A stretch of 64,000 bases of DNA from JAFECT01 sp036501825. Lineage in GTDB: Bacteria; Pseudomonadota; Alphaproteobacteria; Caulobacterales; Caulobacteraceae. The DNA lies in assembly GCA_036501825.1 (NCBI GenBank), contig DASXZP010000019.1:57734-121733 (forward strand), written 5' to 3'. Below, one piece after another: positions 20,310-28,348 of this stretch. The translations under genes were made by a program, and so were the position numbers. Each line of letters starts with the position of its first letter. Position 1 is the first letter of the stretch. The notes beneath the pieces are model-generated. The model was not told the DNA's origin. It saw only the letters and a list, made by a program, of their open reading frames with translations, and did not search any database.

Positions 20310-21704
20310 ATGAAACTGGCCCTCTACGACACCATGGCGCGGCGCAAGCGTGAGTTTGCGCCCAGGGACCCGGGCCGGGTGACCGTCTACGTCTGCGGCC
20401 CGACGGTCTATGACTACGCCCACATCGGCAACGCCAGGCCGCCGGTGGTGTTCGACGTGCTGTTCCGCCTGCTGCGCCGCGACTATGGGGCGGAGCACGT
20501 GATCTATGCGCGCAACGTCACCGACGTGGACGACAAGATAAACGCCAAGGCCATCTCCGAGGGCGTCGAGATCGCCGAGATCAGCCGCCGCTATGAGACT
20601 GCCTATCTCGAGGACATGGCCGAGCTGAACGTGCTGCAGCCGACGCTGGCGCCGCACGTGACCGAGCACATGGAGGCGATCCGCCGGCAGATCGCAGCCT
20701 TGATCGAGCGAGGCTCGGCTTACGTTGCGGAAGGTCATGTGCTGTTCGACGTGTCGAGCTTCCCCGATTACGGCGCCCTGTCGGGCCGCAACGTCGAGGA
20801 CATGATCGCCGGGGCCCGGGTCGAGGTCGCGCCCTACAAGAAGAACCCGCACGACTTCGTGCTGTGGAAGCCGTCCAAACCCGGCGAGCCGGAGTGGACC
20901 TCGCCCTGGGGGCCGGGCAGACCGGGGTGGCACATCGAATGCTCGGCGATGATCGAGCAGGAGCTGGGCTTTCCCATCGACATTCACGGCGGCGGCCACG
21001 ACCTGATCTTCCCGCACCATGAGAACGAGCTGGCCCAGGGCCGCTGCGCCCACGGCGACGCGGAGTACGCGCGCTACTGGGTGCACAACGGCTTTCTGAC
21101 CATGGACGCCGAGAAGATGTCGAAGAGCCTCGGCAATGTGAAACTGCTGCACGAGCTGGTCGGCAATGTGCCGGGCGAGGCGGTCCGGTTCGCCCTGCTG
21201 TCCGGCCACTACCGCGCGCCCCTGGACTGGACCGACACGCTGCTGGCCCAGGCGAAGAAGTCGCTCGATCGTTTGTACGGCGCGCTGCGCCGCGCGAAGG
21301 ATATCGAAGCCGATGCGAGCGCGCCGCCGCAGGCGTTTCTCGCCGCCTTGTACGACGATCTGAATACGCCAGGCGCCCTGTCGGTGCTCTTCGAACTCTC
21401 GACCCTGATCGAGAAGGCGGTGGCGGCGAACGACCGGCCAGGCGCGGCGGTGGCCAAGGGCGCGCTGCTGGCGGCGGGTGAACTCGCGGGCTTGCTGGGC
21501 GCCGATCCGGACTCCTGGTTCGAGGGCGGCGCCGACGAAAACCAGAAGGCGCACATCGACCAGCTGATCGCCGCGCGCGACGCGGCGCGGCGCGCCAAGG
21601 ACTGGGGCGAGGCCGATCGTATCCGCGACGAGCTGAACGCCCTGAACGTGGTGGTCATGGACGGCCCGAACGGCGCCGTCTGGCGCTTCCAGGAACCCGC
21701 ATGA
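20310..21704 (+). CDS. cysS: Cysteinyl-tRNA synthetase
   Basis: The 464-residue class I synthetase shows the zinc Cys and HIGH region (YVCGPTVYDYAHIGNARP, about 27-44), the WHIECSAM segment, the zinc ligands near GHDLIFPHHENE, and the KMSKS loop (AEKMSKSLGN, about 268-277). The start is divergent from folE across 180 bases. The stop overlaps the next gene as ATGA. Confidence 0.97.
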   Translation: MKLALYDTMARRKREFAPRDPGRVTVYVCGPTVYDYAHIGNARPPVVFDVLFRLLRRDYGAEHVIYARNVTDVDDKINAKAISEGVEIAEISRRYETAYLEDMAELNVLQPTLAPHVTEHMEAIRRQIAALIERGSAYVAEGHVLFDVSSFPDYGALSGRNVEDMIAGARVEVAPYKKNPHDFVLWKPSKPGEPEWTSPWGPGRPGWHIECSAMIEQELGFPIDIHGGGHDLIFPHHENELAQGRCAHGDAEYARYWVHNGFLTMDAEKMSKSLGNVKLLHELVGNVPGEAVRFALLSGHYRAPLDWTDTLLAQAKKSLDRLYGALRRAKDIEADASAPPQAFLAALYDDLNTPGALSVLFELSTLIEKAVAANDRPGAAVAKGALLAAGELAGLLGADPDSWFEGGADENQKAHIDQLIAARDAARRAKDWGEADRIRDELNALNVVVMDGPNGAVWRFQEPA

Positions 21705-22228
21705 TGAGCACGCCCGCCCACTACGGGATGTTTGCGGCCTACAACGCCTGGGCCAACCGTCGCCTCTACGACGCGGCCGCGCAACTGTCCGACGCGGACT
21801 ACCGCGCCGATCGCAAGGCCTTCTTCGGCTCGCTGCACCGGACCCTGAATCACCTGATGGTTGGCGACCGCATCTGGATGCACCGCTTCGACGGCGAGGG
21901 TGAAACCTATCTCGAACTCGATCGCGTGCTCTACGACGACTTCGCCGCCTTGCGCGCCGCGCGCGAGGCCGAAGATGCGCGGATCGTGCGCTACGCCGAG
22001 GGCCTGACCGACGCCGTGCTCGCGGGCGAACTGGAATACCGCAACACCCAGGGCATCGCGTTCGTGTCGCCGCTGGCGCCCATGCTCGACCATTTCTTCA
22101 ACCACCAGACCCATCACCGCGGCCAGGCCCACGCCCTGATCAGCGCGGCCGGCATCGTGCCGCCGCCGCTCGACCTCCTGGTCTGGATCCGCGAAAACGG
22201 CGTGATGCGCGTCAAGGAGTCCGCATGA
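21701..22228 (+). CDS. DinB/YfiT-superfamily metal-binding protein
   Basis: A 175-residue four-helix-bundle protein of the DinB (damage-inducible, DUF664-like) superfamily. It opens with the typical HYGMFAAYNAWANRRLYDAA and has the three metal His of the family: one in LNHLMVGDRIW (about residue 50) and two in NHQTHHRGQ (about 130-138). It is coupled by ATGA overlaps to cysS before it and the SRPBCC gene after it. Homologues include thiol-dependent enzymes and uncharacterised proteins; this is not the DNA polymerase IV also called DinB. Confidence 0.88.
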   Translation: MMSTPAHYGMFAAYNAWANRRLYDAAAQLSDADYRADRKAFFGSLHRTLNHLMVGDRIWMHRFDGEGETYLELDRVLYDDFAALRAAREAEDARIVRYAEGLTDAVLAGELEYRNTQGIAFVSPLAPMLDHFFNHQTHHRGQAHALISAAGIVPPPLDLLVWIRENGVMRVKESA

Positions 22229-22665
22229 GCATTCGGGTCGAATACCGCATCGGCGTCAGCGCCACGCCCGAACGGGTGTGGGGGGTGCTGTCGAACCTCG
22301 AACGCTGGAGCGACTGGAACCCAATGTACCCGCAGGCCTCGGGCAAGATCGTCATGGGTGGAACGCTCGATCTGCTCGAACACCTCGCTGGCCAGCCCGA
22401 TCGCCGCATCGAAGCGCGGGTGCTGGACTGGACGCCCGAGGCGCAACTGGTGCTGCGCATTGCTGAAGGCGCCTTCGCGCGGCGTATGCAGTACTTCGAG
22501 ATCGACCCGCTCGCGGGCAAGAACGCCTCCGGCTGCATCTTCGCCGCCGGCGTCTACTTCCAGGGCTGGAACGAAAAGGGCGTCGCCAGGAAACTCGGAC
22601 GCAGCCTCAAGATCGGCTACGGCCTGATGGCGGAAGCTCTGAAGGCGAAGGTCGAGGCAGAATAA
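22225..22665 (+). CDS. SRPBCC-domain (START/Bet v1-like) protein
   Basis: A 146-residue protein with the opening of the polyketide-cyclase/SRPBCC ligand-binding fold: IRVEYRIGVSATPERVWGVL-NLERWSDWNP (about 3-33), a central -V-DWTPEAQLVLRI strand region, and a long C-terminal helix. Such domains hold hydrophobic ligands; the ligand here is unknown. It is the third gene of the cysS-dinB operon through ATGA overlap, and the transcript runs into the hairpin repeat that follows. Confidence 0.75.
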   Translation: MSIRVEYRIGVSATPERVWGVLSNLERWSDWNPMYPQASGKIVMGGTLDLLEHLAGQPDRRIEARVLDWTPEAQLVLRIAEGAFARRMQYFEIDPLAGKNASGCIFAAGVYFQGWNEKGVARKLGRSLKIGYGLMAEALKAKVEAE

Positions 22666-22818
22666 GAAAGAGAGTCCACGGACCCACACGGAAACACACG
22701 GACGCGTCGGGCATCCAGCGCGAGCCTTGGGCGCGAAGCGCCTCTAAGATCATCGCGCCTGCGGCGCAGGACTGGGACTTTCCGTGTGGGTCCGTGTGGG
22801 TCCGTGGACTCTCTTCTT
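22664..22818. repeat. Inverted repeat with 10-base tandem words
   Basis: Arms AGAGAGTCCACGGACCCACACGGA (22669-22692) and its exact reverse complement (22791-22814). The right arm carries TCCGTGTGGG twice in tandem plus a partial third copy. The central 90 bases contain a further short hairpin (GCGCCTGCGGCGC). The element fills the gap between the convergent SRPBCC and MarR genes and its arms reach both stop codons. Confidence 0.85.
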
Positions 22819-22827
22819 CTTCTCGCA

Positions 22828-23235
22828 CTAGGCGCGTCGCGCACTTTCGAGCTTATCCACCGTCGCGATCAGGCGATCCACGTCGGCGCCCGCCTGCGCC
22901 ACCACTTCGGTCTGGATGACGCGCCAGCGTTCGATGGCGGCCTTCAGCAGTTCGGCGCCTTCGGGGGTGAGTTCGTAGCGACCGGCGCGTCCGGCGCGTT
23001 CGGCCTGGCGGACGAGGCCCTTGCGGATGAGCGGCTGCAGGCCGCGCCAGGTGGCGCTACGCTCGTGGCCGTTCAGGTCGGAAATCTGGTCGAGGGTGCA
23101 GGAGCCCAGGTCCGACAGGGCGTCCAACGTCGCGAGCTGCACCGAGGTCAGGCCGCAGGGCGCCAGGGCCTCGTCGTAGAGCCGGGTCAGGATGCGGGCG
23201 GCCCGCCGGACTTTCCAAACCACACAGCTGGACAT
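22828..23235 (-). CDS. MarR-family transcriptional regulator
   Basis: A 135-residue winged-helix regulator. Visible features are the N-terminal dimer helix (WKVRRAARILTRLYDEALAP), the helix-turn-helix region TLDQISDLNGHERSATWRGLQPLIRKGLV and the wing RAGRYELTPEGAELL. Two Cys near the N-terminus (MSSC) and one in ALAPCGL could allow thiol sensing, but this is a guess. The ATG at 23235 is better than an in-frame one 57 bases upstream, which adds a Cys/Arg-rich tail. It points away from the secreted-protein gene at 23358. Confidence 0.85.
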   Translation of the reverse strand: MSSCVVWKVRRAARILTRLYDEALAPCGLTSVQLATLDALSDLGSCTLDQISDLNGHERSATWRGLQPLIRKGLVRQAERAGRAGRYELTPEGAELLKAAIERWRVIQTEVVAQAGADVDRLIATVDKLESARRA

Positions 23236-23357
23236 GGCGGCCTCTCTTGCATGTGCAAGGCAAGACCTAGGGCGGCAACAGGGCTTTGACAACCGGGCGG
23301 CACGAATCGGGGTCTCGAGCGTTTGGCTCCCCGAACCGCTACGCCTGAGAGGTGCTC

Positions 23358-23747
23358 ATGATCCGCCTGATGTTGCTGGCCGCCGCCGCCATGGCCGCCG
23401 CCGGCCCGATCGCCGCCATGGCCTCCGCGCCCGCGAAGGTCCCCGCCTCGCTGGACGTCGCCTTCGACAACACCATCGTCTCGACCTATCCGGACGGCCG
23501 TCAGAGCGAGATCTGGTTGAACCGCGACGGCAGCTACAAGGGCATGGGCCGGCGCAAGGACCGCTCCGACGGACACTGGACGTTGAAGGGCTCGAAGATT
23601 TGCCTGCGCCAATCGCACCCGCTGGCGGTGCCCTTCACCTTCTGCACGCCGCTGCGCGCCGAGAAGGTCGGCTCGACCTGGACCGCCAAGGCGGTGACCG
23701 GTGAACAGGTGCACGTGAAGATCGTTGCAGGCCGCGAAGGCGAGTAG
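23358..23747 (+). CDS. Small secreted protein, unknown function
   Basis: A 129-residue protein with a Sec signal peptide (about 1-24) and a compact domain carrying two Cys (KICLRQS, FTFCTPL, about 75-90) that may form a disulfide. Phrases such as DGRQSEIWLNRDGSYKGMGRR-DRSDGHWTLKGSK suggest a small beta-barrel of a lipocalin-like or ligand-binding kind, but I cannot name a family. The ATG at 23358 has GAGAGG upstream; a GTG two codons earlier is less likely. It converges with gtrA. Confidence 0.65.
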   Translation: MIRLMLLAAAAMAAAGPIAAMASAPAKVPASLDVAFDNTIVSTYPDGRQSEIWLNRDGSYKGMGRRKDRSDGHWTLKGSKICLRQSHPLAVPFTFCTPLRAEKVGSTWTAKAVTGEQVHVKIVAGREGE

Positions 23748-23753
23748 CCCTCT

Positions 23754-24254
23754 TTACGGCGCTTGATCGCGTTCGAGCGCGCCTGCCTTGCGCCACGGCC
23801 ATACGAAGCCCGGCTTGCCGTGGTGGAACACAAACCAGCGCGTTGAGACGTAGTTGATCACCCAGGCGCTGATCCCCCCGGCGCTCAAAGCCACGATGGA
23901 CAGTGAGATCACCGGCAGGCGCGACGACACGAAGGCCAGGTAGACGAAATAGTTGGCGCCGTTGCCGACCGCGTTGGTCAGCATGTAGCGCAGCCACTGC
24001 CGCGCAGCGCGGCGGCGGTGATGGATGCGGCGGAACACCAGAAAGCCGTTCAGCAGGAAGGTGACCTGCATCGCCACGCCCAGCGAGATCACCCGCGCCC
24101 AGGCCGGCTCCAGCCCGAACGCCAGACCGATCTTCAGCAGGACGTAGTCGGTGACGAAGCCGGTCAGCGAGACGGCGGAGTACTTAAGCGCCGTCACGGC
24201 CTCGTGCCGGGCGCGCTGGCGCCGCGATGGTTTGGGCGGTGCGGCGTCGATCAT
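23754..24254 (-). CDS. GtrA-family membrane protein
   Basis: A 166-residue protein with four membrane helices and the GtrA pattern (KYSAVSLTGFVTDYVLLK; NYFVYLAFV; YVSTRWFVFHH). GtrA-type proteins are thought to flip polyprenyl-phosphate-linked sugars across the inner membrane for later transfer to lipopolysaccharide, teichoic acid or arabinogalactan. No glycosyltransferase is adjacent, but a polyprenyl-phosphate-type GT2 and an ArnT-like GT lie 4-6 kb to the right. Confidence 0.85.
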   Translation of the reverse strand: MIDAAPPKPSRRQRARHEAVTALKYSAVSLTGFVTDYVLLKIGLAFGLEPAWARVISLGVAMQVTFLLNGFLVFRRIHHRRRAARQWLRYMLTNAVGNGANYFVYLAFVSSRLPVISLSIVALSAGGISAWVINYVSTRWFVFHHGKPGFVWPWRKAGALERDQAP

Positions 24255-24355
24255 CCGTGGTCAACGTATTTGGGGTCTAAGCGTTGCCGCAAGGCCGCAG
24301 ATTGGGCCGTTAACACCTTGCCGACTCCACTTTCGGGCCCCGAAGCCTTAGATTC

Positions 24356-24823
24356 ATGGCGATGATCGACGAACTCTACAGCCTGAAGATCCTGAAACTC
24401 GCCGCGCACCTGCCGCGGTCGGGGCGGCTTGCCGCGCCCGACGGGTCGGCCGAGCGGGTCGCCAAACTGTGCGGCAGCCGCGCGCTGGTGGACCTGAGGC
24501 TGGAGGGCGACCGCGTGGTCGATTTCGCCCAGGAGGTCGAGGCCTGCGCGCTTGGTCAAGCCGCCGCCGCCATCCTCGGCGAGCACGCGATCGGGGCCTC
24601 GGTGGCCGAGATCGAAGCCGCCCGCGACCAGCTCGCGGCCATGCTGAAATCGGGCGGCCCGACCCCTCAGGGCCGCTTCTCCGGCCTCGCGGCCCTGGAG
24701 CAGGTCCGCGACTATCCCGCCCGCTACGCCTCCACCCTGGTGGCCTTCGACGCGGCCGTGGCCGCTGCCCACGCAGCCCTTTCCGAGCGCACGCCGCGAA
24801 CTAGCACCGCCGACGCGGCTTGA
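24356..24823 (+). CDS. NifU/IscU-like iron-sulfur scaffold homologue with reduced cysteine set
   Basis: A 155-residue member of the IscU/NifU N-terminal family as found in alphaproteobacteria. Two of the three scaffold Cys are present (Cys39 in KLCGS and Cys64 in VEACALGQAAAAI). The Asp that follows the first Cys in IscU (CGD) is Ser, and the third Cys position lies in RDYPARYAS, without Cys. It may therefore not assemble clusters as IscU does. Starts at residue 1 or 3 are both plausible. yidD and thrS follow on the same strand. Confidence 0.75.
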   Translation: MAMIDELYSLKILKLAAHLPRSGRLAAPDGSAERVAKLCGSRALVDLRLEGDRVVDFAQEVEACALGQAAAAILGEHAIGASVAEIEAARDQLAAMLKSGGPTPQGRFSGLAALEQVRDYPARYASTLVAFDAAVAAAHAALSERTPRTSTADAA

Positions 24824-24878
24824 TCGGGGCTTTTCGCAGGTGCGATAAGCCCGCGTTCTGTTCGGGGCCCCGCCGGCG

Positions 24879-25166
24879 ATGAAGCTTTACGAACGAGCCG
24901 TCAGAAGCGCTCACCGCGCTTACAAACTGACGCTATCGCCCTGGATCGGGCAATCGTGCCGCTTCCTTCCGACCTGTTCGGATTACGCGGCCGAAGCCCT
25001 GATCACGCACGGTTTCTGGCGCGGCTCCTGGCTGGCCACGAAGCGCGTGTGCCGATGCCATCCCTGGGGCGGTTCGGGATTCGATCCCGTGCCGCCTCCC
25101 AGAGGTCCGAAACCCGGCTCGTCCAGCAAGGATGGGTCGGAGCGGACCTGGAAGTGTGAGACATGA
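24879..25166 (+). CDS. yidD: YidD, membrane protein insertion efficiency factor
   Basis: A 95-residue protein with the full YidD pattern: an amphipathic N-terminus, then YKLTLSPWIGQSCRFLPTCSDYAAEAL (three conserved Cys), HGFWRGSWLATKR, and CRCHPWGGSGFDPVP. YidD assists YidC-dependent insertion at the inner membrane. It is usually found with rnpA and yidC; here it is coupled to thrS by an ATGA overlap. Confidence 0.95.
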   Translation: MKLYERAVRSAHRAYKLTLSPWIGQSCRFLPTCSDYAAEALITHGFWRGSWLATKRVCRCHPWGGSGFDPVPPPRGPKPGSSSKDGSERTWKCET

Positions 25167-27085
25167 TCGATCTGAAATTCCCCGACGGCGCCGTGCGACA
25201 ATATCCCGACGGCGCCACGGGCAAGGACGTTGCCCAATCCATCTCGCCCTCGCTCGCCAAGCGGGCGGCGCTGGTGAAGCTCGACGGCCAGCTGCGCGAC
25301 GTCGAGCGCCCGCTGCACAGCGGTGCGTTCGAAATCATCACGCGTGATGCGCCCGAAGCGCTGGAGACCATCCGCCACGATACGGCGCACGTGCTGGCCG
25401 AGGCGGTGCAGGCGCTGTTCCCCGGGACGCAGGTGACCATCGGCCCGTCGATCGAGGACGGGTTCTACTACGACTTCGCCCGCGACGAGCCCTTCTCGAT
25501 CGACGACTTCGCCAAGATCGAAGCCAAGATGCGCGAGATCGTGGACAAGGACGCGAAGATCGTACGCGAAGAGTGGGATCGCGACGAAGCGATCAAGCAC
25601 TTCGAACAGATCGGCGAAAAGTACAAGGCGGAGATCATTCGCGACTTGCCTGAGAGCGAGACGATTACGCTCTACCGCCAGGGCGACTGGGTGGACCTGT
25701 GCCGCGGGCCGCACTTTCCCTCGACGAAGTTCGTGGGCAAGGCGTTCAAGCTGACCAAGCTCGCGGGCGCCTACTGGCGCGGCGATCACCGCAACGCGCA
25801 ACTGCAGCGCATGTACGGCACGGCCTGGGCGTCGGAGGCCGAGCTCGACGCCTATCTGAAACGCCTGGAAGAGGCGGAGAAGCGCGATCACCGCCGCCTG
25901 GGCCGCCAGATGGACCTCTTCCACATGCAGGAAGAGGGCCGCGGCATGGTGTTCTGGCACCCGAAAGGGTGGACGCTGTGGCGCACGCTGGAAGCCTATA
26001 TGCGCCGCAAGCTGGAAGCCGACGGCTACGTCGAGGTGAAGGCGCCGCAGATTCTGGAGCGCGTGCTCTGGGAAAAGTCGGGGCACTGGGAGAAGTTCGG
26101 CGCCAACATGTTCGTCTGCGAGACCGCCGAGGGCGAAAGCCTGGCGATCAAGCCGATGAACTGTCCGGGCCACGTGCAGATCTTCAACCAGGGCCAGCGT
26201 TCCTACCGCGAACTGCCGCTGCGCATGGGCGAATTCGGCGCCTGTCACCGCTACGAACCGTCGGGTGCGTTGCATGGCCTGATGCGCGTGCGCGGCTTCG
26301 TGCAGGACGACGGCCACATCTTCTGTCGCGAGGACCAGGTCGTCGATGAGACCAAGCGGTTCGTCGCTCTGCTGAAGTCGGTCTATGCCGACATCGGGCT
26401 GGAGCTGCACGACGTGAAGTTCTCGACGCGGCCGGACCTGCGCGCAGGCTCGGACGACATCTGGGACCGCGCCGAGGCCGACCTTGCCGCGGCAACCGAA
26501 GCGGCCGGCGTTCCGGTGGAAATCAACCCGGGCGAGGGCGCCTTCTACGGCCCCAAGCTCGAGTTCCGCCTGCGCGACGCCATCGGGCGCATCTGGCAGT
26601 GCGGCACCCTGCAGCTCGATTTCGTGCTGCCCGAACGGCTGGATGCGGAATACGTCGGCGAGGACGGGGCCAAGCACCGGCCGGTGATGTTGCACCGGGC
26701 GATCTTCGGCTCGTTCGAACGCTTCATCGGCATCCTGATCGAGCACTACGCCGGGGCGTTCCCGCTGTGGCTCGCGCCGGTGCAGGTGGTGGTGGCGACG
26801 ATCACGTCGGACGCCGACGGGTTCGCCGAGGAAGCGGCCGCGAAACTGCGCGCCGCCGGCCTACGGGTGGAGCTCGATCTGCGCAATGAGAAGATCAACT
26901 ACAAGGTCCGGGAACACTCGCTCGCGAAGGTTCCGGTGATCGCGGTGGTGGGTCGACGCGAGGCGGAGGAAGGCAAGCTGGCGCTGCGGCGTTTGGGGTC
27001 GGACGGCCAGACGATCCTTTCGCTGGACGAAGCGATCACGACCTTGACGGCCGAGGCGTCGCCGCCGGACCTAAAAAAACACTGA
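25163..27085 (+). CDS. thrS: Threonyl-tRNA synthetase
   Basis: The 640-residue class II enzyme has an N-terminal TGS domain (about 1-62), the editing domain with HDTAHVLAEA (about 73-82), class II motif 2 region (RMGEFGACHRYEPSGALHG), the zinc Cys in MNCPGHVQIF (about 332-341) and a C-terminal anticodon-binding domain. Its start overlaps yidD as ATGA. The stop is followed by a terminator hairpin within a nested repeat. Confidence 0.97.
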   Translation: MIDLKFPDGAVRQYPDGATGKDVAQSISPSLAKRAALVKLDGQLRDVERPLHSGAFEIITRDAPEALETIRHDTAHVLAEAVQALFPGTQVTIGPSIEDGFYYDFARDEPFSIDDFAKIEAKMREIVDKDAKIVREEWDRDEAIKHFEQIGEKYKAEIIRDLPESETITLYRQGDWVDLCRGPHFPSTKFVGKAFKLTKLAGAYWRGDHRNAQLQRMYGTAWASEAELDAYLKRLEEAEKRDHRRLGRQMDLFHMQEEGRGMVFWHPKGWTLWRTLEAYMRRKLEADGYVEVKAPQILERVLWEKSGHWEKFGANMFVCETAEGESLAIKPMNCPGHVQIFNQGQRSYRELPLRMGEFGACHRYEPSGALHGLMRVRGFVQDDGHIFCREDQVVDETKRFVALLKSVYADIGLELHDVKFSTRPDLRAGSDDIWDRAEADLAAATEAAGVPVEINPGEGAFYGPKLEFRLRDAIGRIWQCGTLQLDFVLPERLDAEYVGEDGAKHRPVMLHRAIFGSFERFIGILIEHYAGAFPLWLAPVQVVVATITSDADGFAEEAAAKLRAAGLRVELDLRNEKINYKVREHSLAKVPVIAVVGRREAEEGKLALRRLGSDGQTILSLDEAITTLTAEASPPDLKKH

Positions 27086-27086
27086 T

Positions 27087-27412
27087 CACAAAGAACCAAA
27101 GACAGATAAGAAGAAAAAGAAGCGCGGCGCCGATCAGGCGTCGCGCTTTTCATTTGTCCCGACCGCGCTTCGCGCGGTCCTTCACCATCCCAACCCTCCG
27201 CTCATCCCCGCGAAAGCGGGGACCCAGGCGTTTTAGCGGCGGTTGTCCAAGCGATGTTTTTCGGGGAATACCGTGCAGGCGTAGGTGGCGCGCGCATCAA
27301 AAAAACCTGGGTCCCCGCGTTCGCGGGGATGAGCGGGAATTAGGTTGCAGCCTGATGCGACGCGCAGGCTCCGCAACCTCTTATCTTGCTTTTCTTTCTT
27401 TGGTTCTTTGTG
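27087..27412. repeat. Nested inverted repeats between thrS and the HMG-CoA lyase gene
   Basis: The 339-base gap holds outer arms CACAAAGAACCAAAGA (27087-27102) and its exact complement (27397-27412), and middle arms CCGCTCATCCCCGCG-AAGCG type (27198-27228 and 27306-27336, 31 bases, one mismatch). The middle unit is the same family as the middle arms at 15655 and 15874. Each middle arm is itself a hairpin. I see no gene in this gap beyond the repeats and the thrS terminator. Confidence 0.88.
27119..27155 (+). terminator. Terminator of thrS
   Basis: Stem AAGCGCGGCGCC-GATCA-GGCGTCGCGCTT with one mismatch, then TTCATTT, 35 bases after the thrS stop. Confidence 0.75.
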
Positions 27413-27424
27413 GCCAGTGTTTTT

Positions 27425-28348
27425 TTAAACCGCTGGCCGCGGGAACGGACCGGCTTTGCTGAGTTTGGACGGTGGGGCTTTGCCCAGCATTCCGCCGATC
27501 CACTTCGCGGTTTCGATCAGCGCGTCCAGGTCATACCCCGTATCGAACCCGCCGCGTTCGAGCATGTAGACCAGATCCTCCGTCGCGATATTGCCCGTCG
27601 CGTTCGGGGCAAACGGGCAGCCGCCGATGCCGCCGCAGGAGGCGTCCAGCACGCGCACGCCCGCTTCGACGCCGGCGTAGGCGTTGGCGAGGCCGGTGTT
27701 GCGGGTGTCGTGGAAGTGCAGGCGCAGGGTCGCGTCGGGGGCGGCTTTGCGCGCGGCTTCGACCTTTTTGCGCACGGCCCAGGGGTCGCCCACGCCGATG
27801 GTGTCGGCGAGGCCGATTTCGGGAATCTTCATGGCGCCGAGTTCGCGCACGATGGACGCGACCTGCTCGACCGACACTTCGCCGTCGAACGGACAGCCCC
27901 ACACGGTCGATACAATCGCCGATAATCTCGGTCCGCCGGCGCCGGAGCCGGCCGAATTGTGCGCGCGCTCGGCGATCTCGGCGACCATGGCGAGTTGGTC
28001 CTTCACGCTCATGCCGCTGTTGGCCTTCGCGAAACCGTCGGACGCGGCGAGCGAGATGTTGGCCTCGTCGACGCCGGCCTGGACCGCGCGGTCGTATCCC
28101 TTGGCGTTCAGCACCAGGCCGATGCGCGAGCGGCCGGGCGTCTTGCCGAGCGCGGCGCTGACCTCTTCGGCGCCCGCCATCTGCGGCACGCGTTTCGGAT
28201 TGACGAAGGACACGGTCTCGGTGCGGCGCGCGCCGGCGGCCTCCAGTTTGGCGATGAAGGCGAGCTTGTCTTCCACCGACAGCACGGCGGCTTCGTTCTG
28301 CAACCCGTCGCGGGGCCCGACTTCGACGATCTCGATGAATTCACTCAT
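27425..28348 (-). CDS. Hydroxymethylglutaryl-CoA lyase-type enzyme
   Basis: A 307-residue TIM-barrel protein of the HMGL family, which cleaves 3-hydroxy-3-methylglutaryl-CoA to acetyl-CoA and acetoacetate in leucine breakdown. It begins IVEVGPRDGLQNE (catalytic Arg-Asp), has LRLHFHDTRNTGLAN (metal His pair, about 205-220) and the lyase signature DASCGGIGGCPFAPNATGN with the active-site Cys. The start overlaps the stop of the upstream glycosyltransferase as ATGA, an odd partnership with no obvious functional link. Confidence 0.88.
   Translation of the reverse strand: MSEFIEIVEVGPRDGLQNEAAVLSVEDKLAFIAKLEAAGARRTETVSFVNPKRVPQMAGAEEVSAALGKTPGRSRIGLVLNAKGYDRAVQAGVDEANISLAASDGFAKANSGMSVKDQLAMVAEIAERAHNSAGSGAGGPRLSAIVSTVWGCPFDGEVSVEQVASIVRELGAMKIPEIGLADTIGVGDPWAVRKKVEAARKAAPDATLRLHFHDTRNTGLANAYAGVEAGVRVLDASCGGIGGCPFAPNATGNIATEDLVYMLERGGFDTGYDLDALIETAKWIGGMLGKAPPSKLSKAGPFPRPAV

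Noticed and set aside
21701..22228. DinB as DNA polymerase IV
   Set aside because: The protein has 175 residues and the metal-His pattern of the DinB/YfiT superfamily; it has no polymerase motif.
24983..26746. A 587-codon open frame opposite yidD-thrS
   Set aside because: It is the reverse-complement shadow of a conserved synthetase; composition is typical of such shadows and no domain is recognisable.
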